A DNA stretch of 23,061 nucleotides from a virus. Within the stretch, counting starts at the first letter, position 1; each line of letters begins with the position of its first letter. Location of the stretch: the IMG/VR virus record IMGVR_UViG_3300027302_000032, positions 1-23,061 of that record. One strand, given 5' to 3'. A model generated the notes under the pieces. It did no database searches and was not told the origin of the DNA. It worked only from the letters and a program-made list of their open reading frames with translations. The translations under genes were made by a program, and so were the position numbers. Below, one piece after another: positions 7,481 through 14,426 of the stretch.

Positions 7481-7628
7481 TGGTTTTTCCTTTGTTGATG
7501 ACGTTGTTGAGATAGGCGCGTAGCCACTTAGCGCCGCCAAGTTTGTAGAAGGCTTCACGTTGTTCTTCCGTTAAGCGTGCGCCTACGAAGCCCTTTTGTC
7601 CGGTGAGTGCAGACTTGGGCCGTGGCAT
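7368..7628 (-). CDS. Hypothetical small phage protein
   Basis: 86 residues from the ATG at 7628 (MPRPKSALTGQKG), overlapping the TAA of the gene upstream as TAATG. The stretch GARLTEEQREAFYKLGG followed by KWLRAYL resembles small DNA-binding proteins of the ribbon-helix-helix sort: a short strand, then two helices. The C-terminal 35 residues are proline-rich and end PKTIWQQLIRD. The frame reads on from further upstream, but the overlap and the MPRPKS start fit best. A DNA-binding role is a guess. Confidence 0.7.
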   Translation of the reverse strand: MPRPKSALTGQKGFVGARLTEEQREAFYKLGGAKWLRAYLNNVINKGKTNAPTDATGTASVVAVHPPGPKPVPEKPKTIWQQLIRD

Positions 7629-8383
7629 TACTGGCTCATCCACCCACTGAAGGGGCACTTCTTTTCTTCGCTTTCCCGCACACGGCGGTATGCACGATAG
7701 CGATTGATGTTGGCTATCTTCTCGCCTTGCATCAGCTTGTCGAACTCCTCACGCGCAACCATGTGGTGATGCAACTTCACCGGGCGCTCAGTCAGCGGGG
7801 TCAGGTGCACCAGCGGTTGCTGAAACATCAGCCTGTGTTCGATAGGCGTGTGCCCTCTTGCGAACATGATGTTGACATTCAGCGAGTACTGGTACTTGAA
7901 CTCCGTGGTGCCCGGCAGGAGAATCATGTCGTTGGGGCGGGGGTAGCTCCACGTGGGTTGCTCCCACATCCACATGATGTCTTCCTTGCACTTAGCCGCC
8001 CACGGGTTGCTCATCTTGATGTGGCAGTAGTGCGTGTCCGGCAGGTAAGACCCACGCAGCATCTCAGGATGCTGGGACACCGGCGTGGTGTTGTCAGAGA
8101 ACGCCGCCTCAAAGAACGGGTCGCCGACAGGCCCAGTGCGGCAGATAAAGTCAGACCACAGCGGCTGAATGATGCCGTGCTTGTAGTAGTCCACCATCCC
8201 CATACAGCGGCGCATGGTCGCCGTGGGGAAGATACTGCCCTTCATGGGTATCTCTGTCTTGAGTTCTTTCCACCAGTCGGGGTAGAACTGCGCGGCGGGC
8301 TTGGGCTTTGCCGCGTCAAAGATCATCTGCCGGCACGTGAACAGGTCAAGGTTCACTGGGCGTTGCTTGAAAATGAATAGCAT
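7628..8383 (-). CDS. Conserved phage protein of unknown function
   Basis: 251 residues from the ATG at 8383 (MLFIFKQRPVNLDLFT), with a GGAGGATGA ribosome site; a longer frame to 8437 lacks one. The protein is rich in W, F, P and H, with segments such as IIQPLWSDF, TPVSQHPEML, SYPRPNDMILLPG and HLTPLTERPVK, suggesting a beta-rich, cupin-like or jelly-roll fold. The layout is reminiscent of a family of uncharacterised phage proteins (similar to DUF6065), but I cannot confirm membership. No membrane segment. It follows the winged-helix-like gene by 1 bp. Confidence 0.8.
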   Translation of the reverse strand: MLFIFKQRPVNLDLFTCRQMIFDAAKPKPAAQFYPDWWKELKTEIPMKGSIFPTATMRRCMGMVDYYKHGIIQPLWSDFICRTGPVGDPFFEAAFSDNTTPVSQHPEMLRGSYLPDTHYCHIKMSNPWAAKCKEDIMWMWEQPTWSYPRPNDMILLPGTTEFKYQYSLNVNIMFARGHTPIEHRLMFQQPLVHLTPLTERPVKLHHHMVAREEFDKLMQGEKIANINRYRAYRRVRESEEKKCPFSGWMSQ

Positions 8384-8384
8384 C

Positions 8385-8990
8385 TCATCCTCCGAAAAGG
8401 GCGTTGAGCTTATCACGCAATGCACGAGCCTCTGCAATAGTCAACGACTCGATGTCCAGGTCGAACACAGACCGCATCTGCGGGGCAGGCGAACTAACGG
8501 TTAGTTCGGGCTTCGGTGCCGGGGGAACTTTGCGCTCAGAGGTGTCCAGGGTAAACATGTCCATTTGATTCACTTGTTTTTTGGCCGCCTTCTTGGGCTT
8601 AGCTTTTACAGGATTGCTCATGCGTTTGCCACGCCCCACGCCTAATTGTTCAGCCGGGGACATGTACTTGTCCACTGCGGCATGGTATACGCCGCCGTAA
8701 TGGTTGGAGCCCGCGCCACCAGACTTGATAATTAAATGGCGCTTTGCCATGGCGGCCAGCAGTGAACTTACAGACCCCTTCGGAATCTGAGGGACATGCG
8801 ATTCAATCTGCACGCCTGTCAAACCGGGGTTCGCTTTCACAAAATTAAACAAGACTTCGTTGTACGGGGCGGGTGTGGTTGTATCCATGGTGGGTGTGCT
8901 CTCAGGTTGGGCTTCGGGTTGGGCTTCGGGTTGCTCAGGTTGTTCCCAAGCGTGGATTACTTTCTCAAGTTCTGAACGTAGGTCTGGCAT
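8385..8990 (-). CDS. Putative winged-helix DNA-binding protein
   Basis: 201 residues from the ATG at 8990 (MPDLRSELEK), which has GGAGAATGAA upstream; an in-frame ATG at 9017 has a poorer site. Residues about 18-33 contain PEQPEAQPEAQPES, a Pro/Glu/Gln repeat linker. The middle looks like a winged helix: LFNFVKANPGLTGVQIE, then KGSVSSLLAAMAKRHLIIK and a GGVYHA wing. A basic linker (NPVKAKPKKAAKKQ) and an acidic helical C-terminus follow. It may bind DNA as a regulator or replication accessory. Its own gene contains one copy of the dispersed palindrome (8491-8505, encoding ELTVSS), which allows autoregulation; that link is speculative. Confidence 0.75.
   Translation of the reverse strand: MPDLRSELEKVIHAWEQPEQPEAQPEAQPESTPTMDTTTPAPYNEVLFNFVKANPGLTGVQIESHVPQIPKGSVSSLLAAMAKRHLIIKSGGAGSNHYGGVYHAAVDKYMSPAEQLGVGRGKRMSNPVKAKPKKAAKKQVNQMDMFTLDTSERKVPPAPKPELTVSSPAPQMRSVFDLDIESLTIAEARALRDKLNALFGG
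8491..8505. repeat. In-gene copy of the dispersed palindrome (centre G, lacks only the gap context)
   Basis: Perfect 15-bp AACTAACGGTTAGTT apart from the central base. Embedded in the coding sequence of the winged-helix-like gene, read in frame as part of ELTVSS. It is the only exact copy inside a convincing gene and the leftmost copy in the window. Confidence 0.85.
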
Positions 8991-8991
8991 T

Positions 8992-9168
8992 TCATTCTCC
9001 GTAATGTTCCAATTCATCTTCTAGTCGTTGCACTTCATCCTGCAAGTCTTTGATGTCTCGCAGTCGCATCTCCAGCCGCTCGGCAAGGATGTTGACGAGC
9101 CGTTCTTTGTGCGTCTCCACGTGGATGCGCCGTAGTAGCTCAGCGTCAGTTAGGAAGTCGTAGTTCAT
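8992..9168 (-). CDS. Small coiled-coil protein
   Basis: 58 residues starting MNYDFLTDAE at the ATG at 9168, overlapping the previous stop as ATGA; its own TGA precedes the next ATG as ATGAAATG. Almost entirely charged helix with heptads (RDIKDLQDEVQRLEDELEHY), so probably a short coiled coil that dimerises or binds a partner. Function unknown. Confidence 0.7.
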   Translation of the reverse strand: MNYDFLTDAELLRRIHVETHKERLVNILAERLEMRLRDIKDLQDEVQRLEDELEHYGE

Positions 9169-9488
9169 ACATCAATGTACTCCGTTAGGTTGAATTGTTT
9201 GTCGGTGCTGAACCATAGGATCAGGTCGGGCGGCGGGGCAGTCGCACGGTTCACCGTGTTAGCCACCACAGCCACGTCCACAATCTTCACCAGCCACTCG
9301 GGGCGGGTAGCCAGCTTGCCATGCGCCGAACGATGCACATCAGGCGGGTTGAAGAAACCCTGAAGCCTGTACGTGTCGCCGGTTTGTTCGTATCGGAATT
9401 CGTATCCGTCTTTGGTCATGGTTGCGTAGGTCTCTTTGAATAGATTTGTATTGATGCGCCAAAAGTCCCGCGTCCTATGCTGAGTCAT
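9165..9488 (-). CDS. Hypothetical protein
   Basis: 107 residues from the ATG at 9488 (MTQHRTRDFWRIN), placed 9 nt after a GAGG ribosome site; two longer in-frame starts (9497, 9515) lie too close to or before that site. Predicted beta-rich: YEFRYEQ, DTYRLQGFF and WLVKIVDVAVVAN. Overlaps the stop of the DUF3150-like gene by 14 nt and the next ATG by 4 nt. No recognised family. Confidence 0.7.
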   Translation of the reverse strand: MTQHRTRDFWRINTNLFKETYATMTKDGYEFRYEQTGDTYRLQGFFNPPDVHRSAHGKLATRPEWLVKIVDVAVVANTVNRATAPPPDLILWFSTDKQFNLTEYIDV

Positions 9489-10371
9489 CCGTATCATCCT
9501 CAATCCCCCAGTCAAACGCCGCCAGAATCTCGTCCACCTTCTGCTTGGTCAATGCCCGGGTGCCGTCCTCCTCCCGCAGTTCTTTGGGAGTTACACCAGA
9601 CAATACCTCCTCAAGCTTACGCCGAGCTTTCTCTAGCGATGGGTCTTGCAAGACGTTCATGTGGGTCAGCAGCTCGCACATCTCCAGGGCGCCAGTCACG
9701 ATCGTGTCGTGGAAGATTCGCTTCTTGCCATCCTTCTCAACCACTAGGCGTTCACTGAGGCGCTTCAAGGCGTTGTACAGCCGTGTCCATGAGTCTTGGG
9801 TAGCCGCAACCACCTGCGCCACAGCGCGCTTCTCGTACTGGTCGATGAGGTCGCGTTGCACCTCAGCCTCGATGTCAAGGCGGAAGTCACCTGCGGTTGG
9901 CAACGGCGAGAACGTGACGTTCATGCGGAACTTGTTAGCCACCTGGGCGCGTGAGGGGTACTCATTGCGATCAAACAGCGTGCCGATCTGGAACGCGGCG
10001 GCGGCAACCAGCGTGTCGTACTTGTCCAAGAACTTATCAACAAGTCGGTCAAACTCAGCCTCCAGGCGGTTCATGGTTTGCTTGTAGTCCTGCAACAGGC
10101 CAGTGGGTAAAAGCCGTGCCCCGTAGTCGTTCCACGGTTGCGTCAGGCGGTAGTGCTCGGCACGTACACGGGCTTGGAATTTACTGATGGCGTCCAGCTC
10201 AGGACAGTCAGCAAACAGCGACTTGTACACGGACGCCGCACGGCGCGATGCCGCACCTTTAGCCGCAGTCACTTCAGCTTGGGTGCGCTTGTCTTGCTTG
10301 CGCCCCGAATAGATTGAAATCTCCAGGTCAACGAGCACAGCGGCTCGTGCGATTCCAGCAATGGTAGTCAT
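9475..10371 (-). CDS. DUF3150-like protein, probable partner of the MoxR/VWA pair
   Basis: 298 residues with an excellent AAGGAGAGACGT ribosome site before the ATG at 10371. The N-terminal pattern LVDLEISIYSGRKQDKR, followed by conserved-looking LLPTGLLQDYKQTMNRLEAEF and LVDKFLDKYD, matches my memory of DUF3150 proteins. Those are known to sit beside MoxR-type AAA+ ATPases and VWA proteins in phages and plasmids. Both partners are in this window (16512-17573 and 14422-15588), about 4-6 kb upstream. The rest is long amphipathic helices with no catalytic motif, fitting an adaptor or scaffold. The acidic tail ends WGIEDDTDDSA. Family call moderately sure; function inferred. Confidence 0.75.
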   Translation of the reverse strand: MTTIAGIARAAVLVDLEISIYSGRKQDKRTQAEVTAAKGAASRRAASVYKSLFADCPELDAISKFQARVRAEHYRLTQPWNDYGARLLPTGLLQDYKQTMNRLEAEFDRLVDKFLDKYDTLVAAAAFQIGTLFDRNEYPSRAQVANKFRMNVTFSPLPTAGDFRLDIEAEVQRDLIDQYEKRAVAQVVAATQDSWTRLYNALKRLSERLVVEKDGKKRIFHDTIVTGALEMCELLTHMNVLQDPSLEKARRKLEEVLSGVTPKELREEDGTRALTKQKVDEILAAFDWGIEDDTDDSA

Positions 10372-10544
10372 ACGTCTCTCCTTAAAGTTGTTGCAGGCTT
10401 CTGTGCCTTGCGGTAAAAGTTGATGAGTAGGTCAACCACTTGTGCGTAGCTGTACTCCACTCCGTGTTCCTCTTGCAGTTGGCGTTTGATCGCCTCGATG
10501 TTGCCGCTGATGGTCAGCGTGATGCGTTTTGTTCTCACCAGCAT
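10368..10544 (-). CDS. Small ribbon-helix-helix-like protein
   Basis: 58 residues from the ATG at 10544 with GGAGGTAA upstream; its TGA overlaps the next ATG as ATGA. The sequence starts MLVRTKRITLTISGNIEAIK, a short basic strand, then a helix, then YSYAQVVDLLINFYRKA, the layout of CopG/Arc-type DNA-binding proteins. It may be a small repressor, possibly of one of the repeat operators here, but that is untested. The ORF is under 60 codons. Confidence 0.65.
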   Translation of the reverse strand: MLVRTKRITLTISGNIEAIKRQLQEEHGVEYSYAQVVDLLINFYRKAQKPATTLRRDV

Positions 10545-10630
10545 TTACCTCCACATACCAGTAGCCCCTGGATCACGCCCACCACGTAGGCGGCGATCAG
10601 CAGTAACAGTTTCTTTGCGCCGGTGTTCAT
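10535..10630 (-). CDS. 31-residue single-pass membrane peptide
   Basis: Starts MNTGAKKLLLLIAAYVVGVI at the ATG at 10630, followed by QGLLVCGGKCW. Two lysines then about 18 hydrophobic residues make a clear transmembrane segment with the N-terminus probably inside, and two cysteines near the C-terminus. The ATG overlaps the stop of the gene upstream (ATGA), and its end overlaps the ribbon-helix-helix-like gene by 10 nt. Phages use such peptides as host-membrane effectors; no specific role can be named. Confidence 0.55.
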   Translation of the reverse strand: MNTGAKKLLLLIAAYVVGVIQGLLVCGGKCW

Positions 10631-11088
10631 CGCTTCGCCCTCACGCGGGCACTGCCTTTGACTACGTTCCAGTCGGTGTTGTGGTTGCGGTTGGTGACTG
10701 ACTGCGTACTCATTCCTATCTTCAGTCGGTTACGCTTCAGTTGGTTGTTGATGTTTTTATGCTCAGTATCACTTGCAGTCAGATACGCTTTGTCCTCAAC
10801 GTCATACTTCGAAGTTGCCAGCTTGCGAAGCAACAGCACATCCTTCTCAGGTGGTTGGTCGAACAGCCGCTCACTAATCTTGGGCAGGAACTGCGCCACA
10901 AAGAGTCGTATCCCCGAATGAGCAGGGAAGAACTGTCTGGGCGTACGCAAAACTGAACGGCGCCCTTCTTCAGTCATCAAGTCAATGCCTGTGATTGACT
11001 TGAACATATTCACGGCATCCAGAAAACTGCCGTGCTGTCGCCACGTCTTGATGACGCAGGCATCCCAGTACTCTTGTGATGTGCTCAC
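10627..11088 (-). CDS. Hypothetical protein
   Basis: 153 residues beginning at a GTG at 11088 that overlaps the preceding TGA (GTGA), with GGAGATG upstream. The N-terminal 60 residues are helical; the C-terminal third is Asn/Lys/Arg-rich (NINNQLKRNRLKIG, SVTNRNHNTDWN) and could bind nucleic acid. No family recognised. Confidence 0.75.
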   Translation of the reverse strand: MSTSQEYWDACVIKTWRQHGSFLDAVNMFKSITGIDLMTEEGRRSVLRTPRQFFPAHSGIRLFVAQFLPKISERLFDQPPEKDVLLLRKLATSKYDVEDKAYLTASDTEHKNINNQLKRNRLKIGMSTQSVTNRNHNTDWNVVKGSARVRAKR

Positions 11089-11315
11089 TTTTTCATCTCC
11101 TTTAGATACACGGCAATGCTTGCCAAAGTGTCTTCACCGAATGCTGACTTGAAATCGTTCTTCAACTTGAACGCCGCCAGCTCTAGTGCTGAGTTCCAGC
11201 CACGGTCGTAGTGGGCTTCGTATTCGTCCTTGGTGTACATCTGCACCCCAGGCTCTTCGTCTCGTGGGTCGTGCATGGGGCACCCGCGCTCAGCGCATCC
11301 TTCGTCTGCAATCAT
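11085..11315 (-). CDS. Hypothetical protein
   Basis: 76 residues from the ATG at 11315, GGAGGAAAA upstream, ATGA overlap with the gene before. The N-terminus has a CAERGCPMHD stretch, with two Cys and one His that might bind a metal; the rest is helical (DEYEAHYDRGWNSALELAAFK). Unknown function. Confidence 0.72.
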   Translation of the reverse strand: MIADEGCAERGCPMHDPRDEEPGVQMYTKDEYEAHYDRGWNSALELAAFKLKNDFKSAFGEDTLASIAVYLKEMKK

Positions 11316-11566
11316 TTTTCCTCCTTGACATAGCCGTTCTTTTCCATCAGCTTGGCTTCGAGTTGCGTCACTAATTCGAGGTCAGTCCACTTATTCCCAA
11401 CAGCAGTTACCACAAGGTCAAGCCTGTCCTGCTCCGTCAAGCTCACCCATGGACGCGCGCTATCCAGCGCTTTATTCGCCCTCTCCAACGCGTTCTTCAG
11501 GCGGTGCAGTTCAATCTCAACGTCCTTGAGTTTCTCAATAGCCGCAAATGTTTTTTCGTGTTTCAT
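11312..11566 (-). CDS. Hypothetical coiled-coil protein
   Basis: 84 residues from the ATG at 11566 with GGGGAAGAA upstream and ATGA overlap with the previous gene. Residues 8-36 form a probable coiled coil (EKLKDVEIELHRLKNALER), followed by a second helical part (DLELVTQLEAKLMEKN). Unknown function. Confidence 0.72.
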   Translation of the reverse strand: MKHEKTFAAIEKLKDVEIELHRLKNALERANKALDSARPWVSLTEQDRLDLVVTAVGNKWTDLELVTQLEAKLMEKNGYVKEEK

Positions 11567-11829
11567 GACTTCTTCCCCTCATGTTGTTTAGTTACAAATT
11601 TCATTGCCTCGTATGCCTCTTCGTCCAAGACGGTCATGCGTAATTGGTGTTGCAACCTCGCTGGCTTGATGCCGTGGATGTACTGCTCGGCATAGCCGTG
11701 TGTGCCATTGCCCTTGCCAATATCAATGTCCGTCAGCATCTCCGTGCCGCTGAGTGCGGTGACCAGAATCTCCACCTGCGCGGGGGACAGCAGGTACTGC
11801 GCGCCTTCAATATGAATTACAAACTTCAT
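11563..11829 (-). CDS. Hypothetical protein
   Basis: 88 residues from the ATG at 11829 (MKFVIHIEGAQYLLSPAQ), which has GGAGGAAGA upstream; the frame extends to 11910 without a ribosome site. A beta strand, a helix (SPAQVEILVTALSG), a turn and a basic stretch are predicted. It overlaps the acidic gene upstream by 23 nt. Unknown function. Confidence 0.72.
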   Translation of the reverse strand: MKFVIHIEGAQYLLSPAQVEILVTALSGTEMLTDIDIGKGNGTHGYAEQYIHGIKPARLQHQLRMTVLDEEAYEAMKFVTKQHEGKKS

Positions 11830-12445
11830 CTTCTTCCTCCTCAATTTCAAACATGACTTCGTTGGCTTCACACGCTTCAATAAACGAATTCTCGTCACTG
11901 ATGCTTTCATACTCCTTACGGAGGTCTTGGTACAACTCCGGGCACCGCGCAGACACCCATGCCTCTACGTTGGATTGCAGGTCAGCCTCTTGCTCTTGGT
12001 CATACACAAGGTCACGCCATGTGTCTTCGTCAAGGTGTTGGAACACGCCTTCGGGGTCGGTGTATTCAATGTTGCTGTGGTAGTCAACGTCAGCGTGGCG
12101 CCGGTATCGGTCACTGATATTCGCGTAGGTCCCGTCTTGCACTACGGCAAGGTAGAGCGCAGGGAACGCTTCTGCAAACGTCCGGTCCTCGTCATATTTT
12201 TGATGGTGCATCCACATGCCAACGTCAATGCGCCCTTCGAACGTGGCGTAGTCGCCTTGCGAATATGATAGTGAGAACAAAATCTTATCGACACGCACGC
12301 CCACTGCCGCCATGCGGTCGGTGAAGTCTTGCTCAAGGAACTCCCACCATTCGTAGTTGAAGTTGTAGCCAAGCCAGTCGTTGTACTCTTTCTCGAAACG
12401 CTTGGGGTCAAGCGCTTGCAGTTCTTTCGCGGTTACTTCTTTCAT
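11807..12445 (-). CDS. Conserved acidic phage/plasmid-type protein
   Basis: 212 residues. The central stretch VDKILFSLSYSQGDYATFEG closely resembles a pattern (D-I-Y-F-S-x-x-S-Q-G-D-G-A-x-F) I know from uncharacterised phage and plasmid proteins, some annotated loosely as antitoxin-related. The whole protein is strongly acidic and ends in FEIEEEEDEVCNSY, so DNA mimicry is conceivable but unsupported. W/F-rich N-terminus (NFNYEWWEFLEQDF). The start at 12445 overlaps the upstream stop as ATGA. Confidence 0.8.
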   Translation of the reverse strand: MKEVTAKELQALDPKRFEKEYNDWLGYNFNYEWWEFLEQDFTDRMAAVGVRVDKILFSLSYSQGDYATFEGRIDVGMWMHHQKYDEDRTFAEAFPALYLAVVQDGTYANISDRYRRHADVDYHSNIEYTDPEGVFQHLDEDTWRDLVYDQEQEADLQSNVEAWVSARCPELYQDLRKEYESISDENSFIEACEANEVMFEIEEEEDEVCNSY

Positions 12446-12762
12446 GCCTCATCCCCCCGTTTGTCCATCAACACCAACACCGTAGCGATTGCGTCCACCA
12501 GGGTCTCGCCGTCTCTCACGATGTAGATGCATTGCTCGTAGTCATCGGCTCTTTGATGATTCCATTTGTGCCGGTTGAACTCAATGAAGGTGCCGTTCAA
12601 GGCTTCCTTCACAGTGAAGTTGCGTGACACGCCGGTATATTGGCGGGGCACGTCTGGCGACACTGATGCAATGACCGCTTCGTTTCGTTCGCGTCTTGCG
12701 CGCCTCGCACGATCCCACGATGCGTGCAGGATTCGGTCAATTAGATTCGTAAACATCCCCAT
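12442..12762 (-). CDS. Hypothetical basic protein
   Basis: About 106 residues. A run of closely spaced ATGs follows AAAGGA; the one at 12762 has the best spacing, with 12765 and 12756 as alternatives. The N-terminal helix is very basic (ASWDRARRARRERNE), the C-terminus hydrophobic beta (ETLVDAIATVLVLMD). Overlaps the gene before by 26 nt and the next by 4. No family recognised. Confidence 0.7.
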   Translation of the reverse strand: MGMFTNLIDRILHASWDRARRARRERNEAVIASVSPDVPRQYTGVSRNFTVKEALNGTFIEFNRHKWNHQRADDYEQCIYIVRDGETLVDAIATVLVLMDKRGDEA

Positions 12763-13021
12763 CATCATTCCTTTCAGTTGCAAGTAAAAGTTTCATCATG
12801 TCCACGGCTTCTTGCGCCGTGTCGTATTCCCCCAAGGGGGTGCGTTTGGCGTATCCACGGCCTACCTTGAACACAAAGAACCTGTTGCCTTCGCGCTCAG
12901 GGGTTGCAGACACCGCTACGCCGTAGCCGTACCGCGACCCTTCCACTATGGTGGGGTAGTTCTCTACCCCAAAATGTTTCATGACCCAGCTCACATTCTT
13001 TGCCCTCGTGTTTGCGTCCAT
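12737..13021 (-). CDS. Small beta-alpha protein, one of a run of look-alikes
   Basis: 94 residues. Beta strands (GVAVSATPE, NRFFVFKVGRGYAK) are followed by LGEYDTAQEAVDMMKLLL, a turn and helix seen with variations in three other proteins nearby (13034-13258, 13852-14133, 14130-14411). The T-x-x-E-A turn also recalls AP2-type DNA-binding domains, a weak resemblance. The ATG at 13021 has no ribosome site; the dispersed palindrome ends 4 bp upstream of it. Confidence 0.7.
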   Translation of the reverse strand: MDANTRAKNVSWVMKHFGVENYPTIVEGSRYGYGVAVSATPEREGNRFFVFKVGRGYAKRTPLGEYDTAQEAVDMMKLLLATERNDDGDVYESN

Positions 13022-13024
13022 ACG

Positions 13025-13039
13025 AACTAACCGTTAGTT
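13025..13039. repeat. Dispersed palindrome, centre C
   Basis: Perfect AACTAACCGTTAGTT. It occupies the gap between two genes, supplying the TAA stop (13036-13034) of the upstream one and ending 4 bp before the ATG of the downstream one, where a ribosome site would normally be. Confidence 0.9.
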
Positions 13040-13258
13040 GTCAGGTGTTGAATGCAACACCAATTTCAGAAACGACTTGGCATCTTCCTCTGTCTCGAAG
13101 TCTGCGCGGTCGCCAGCCACGGTACGCGCCACCCAGTGCTCGGGCCCGTGTTGCATGATCCACCCCTTGAGGTGGTGCTTCTTGCCAAACACCATGGTTG
13201 ACTTGCCAGCTTGCGGGTCGATAACGTCACGCCAGTCAAAGTCATCAGGAATCTCCAT
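13034..13258 (-). CDS. Small beta-alpha protein
   Basis: 74 residues starting MEIPDDFDWRDVIDP. Predicted strands (MVFGKKHHLKGWIMQ, HWVARTVAG) and a final FETEEDAKSFLKLVL helix, matching its neighbours' C-terminal pattern. Overlaps the upstream gene by 14 nt. Its stop codon lies within the palindrome. Unknown function. Confidence 0.7.
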   Translation of the reverse strand: MEIPDDFDWRDVIDPQAGKSTMVFGKKHHLKGWIMQHGPEHWVARTVAGDRADFETEEDAKSFLKLVLHSTPDN

Positions 13259-13520
13259 CGTCTTCTCCAGGTTTGCGGTGCGTCATGTGAAGCATGGACA
13301 GCATGTAGTCAGGCGGGAACACCTCCTCACCTATGTACATCTTCTCGTCAGACGTGGACGGGTTGACGTTGCCAATCCTCACGAACCAGCCACCGTCTCT
13401 GGCGCGTTTCGCATACGCCACGAGCTTCCAGTCACCGGCAGTTGTGCCGTTGCCTTGGTGCACCGACCACGTTGGTTCGCTCGTGGTGCTCATCGTGAAT
13501 CCCCATTTCAGAATACTCAT
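13245..13520 (-). CDS. Hypothetical protein
   Basis: 91 residues from the ATG at 13520 with AAGGAGAACGC upstream and ATGA overlap with the preceding gene. Beta-rich: TWSVHQGNG, DWKLVAYAKRARDGGWFVRI. An internal ATG (MSTTSEPTW) is a possible later start. Unknown function. Confidence 0.7.
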   Translation of the reverse strand: MSILKWGFTMSTTSEPTWSVHQGNGTTAGDWKLVAYAKRARDGGWFVRIGNVNPSTSDEKMYIGEEVFPPDYMLSMLHMTHRKPGEDDGDS

Positions 13521-13855
13521 GCGTTCTCCTTCCAGTCCTCGTGATCGTCAGGTCTTGGTGCCATGCCATGGAACAGTCTTGCCATGGGGCGTGCGGCACG
13601 CATTGCGGACAGCTTTGACGGGTACGGTCCGCAGTCAATCCATTGGTCAGCGCTGTTGTTACGGAACCTATTCCCAGGCCTTACAGACCATGCATGCATG
13701 CGCCACTCCTCACCTGTGTAGAACACAAGCGCTCGGTGGTTAAACATCCATGGGTCTTGCTTCCAGCGCAAGCCGTACATAACCATCGCCCCTGGAATCC
13801 AGTTGCCATGGGTAAGCGCGACCGGCTCCCACTTTGCATCTGCTATGTCACTCAT
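13517..13855 (-). CDS. Hypothetical tryptophan-rich protein
   Basis: 112 residues from the ATG at 13855 with GAAGGAGATGGA upstream and ATGA overlap. Contains many aromatic residues (WIPGAMVMYGLRWKQDPWMF) and ends PDDHEDWKENA. It has a SKLSAMRAARPMARL helix after the strands. Unknown function. Confidence 0.7.
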   Translation of the reverse strand: MSDIADAKWEPVALTHGNWIPGAMVMYGLRWKQDPWMFNHRALVFYTGEEWRMHAWSVRPGNRFRNNSADQWIDCGPYPSKLSAMRAARPMARLFHGMAPRPDDHEDWKENA

Positions 13856-14133
13856 TCCATCTCCTTCGAGTTCAGTAATACAGCCGCGATTGATTTAGCT
13901 TCGTCCCACGATTCAACTTGGGCACGATGTTCGCCATGGATGTAGATCACCCATGCGTCAGGACCCACGCAACTGATTGCGGCAAGCACGTCAGACAAGC
14001 GCCCAGGGTGAAGCCCCGACATTGCACGGTAGTCGGAGTAGCCGAAGTGGTACCTCGACCCAAACCCCCAACATGCGGGGCTTATCTTGAACCATGCGTT
14101 GTCGTCATGGATGTTAGGTATGGTAGGCGTCAT
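13852..14133 (-). CDS. Small beta-alpha protein
   Basis: 93 residues. WFKISPACWGFGSRYHFGYSD, then AWVIYIHGEHRAQVE, then the SWDEAKSIAAVLL helix that matches neighbouring small proteins. ATG at 14133 has GGGGAGCAG upstream; ATGA overlap with the gene before. Unknown function. Confidence 0.7.
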   Translation of the reverse strand: MTPTIPNIHDDNAWFKISPACWGFGSRYHFGYSDYRAMSGLHPGRLSDVLAAISCVGPDAWVIYIHGEHRAQVESWDEAKSIAAVLLNSKEME

Positions 14134-14411
14134 AGTTGTCTGCTCCCCAGTATCAGCATCTTGGCGGTGGCCAATGCTTCGGTCTGCGTCAGTCCGGTGA
14201 GGTAGACAACCTGTACATCAGGGTCCCCCCAATGCGTCTTGGCTAGTTTGATGCCTACATGCCACCGCATCTTCTTGACCGAGCCAAGCTTCAGGTACCC
14301 TATGGCTGGGCTCCACACGAGCCCCCGAGGGGGCACCGTAGTTGCGTCATACCTACGCATTAGCCATTCAGGGTGGCGCCCACCCCGTATGCGTTCCCAA
14401 TGTGCGTCCAT
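14130..14411 (-). CDS. Small beta-alpha protein
   Basis: 93 residues. MRWHVGIKLAKTH and VQVVYLTG strands and a TQTEALATAKMLIL helix resemble those of 12737-13021, 13034-13258 and 13852-14133, so these may be diverged duplicates. The ATG at 14411 has no ribosome site and begins 3 bp below the palindrome 14414-14426, which may mean coupling to the VWA gene. Unknown function. Confidence 0.7.
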   Translation of the reverse strand: MDAHWERIRGGRHPEWLMRRYDATTVPPRGLVWSPAIGYLKLGSVKKMRWHVGIKLAKTHWGDPDVQVVYLTGLTQTEALATAKMLILGSRQL

Positions 14412-14413
14412 GA

Positions 14414-14426
14414 TCTAACCGTTAGA
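14414..14426. repeat. Dispersed palindrome variant, TCTAAC-C-GTTAGA
   Basis: 13-bp perfect inverted repeat with outer T/A pair replacing the usual A/T. It supplies the TAA stop (14424-14422) of the VWA gene and ends 3 bp before the next ATG. An identical 13-mer is at 16504-16516, in the same stop/start position. Confidence 0.9.
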
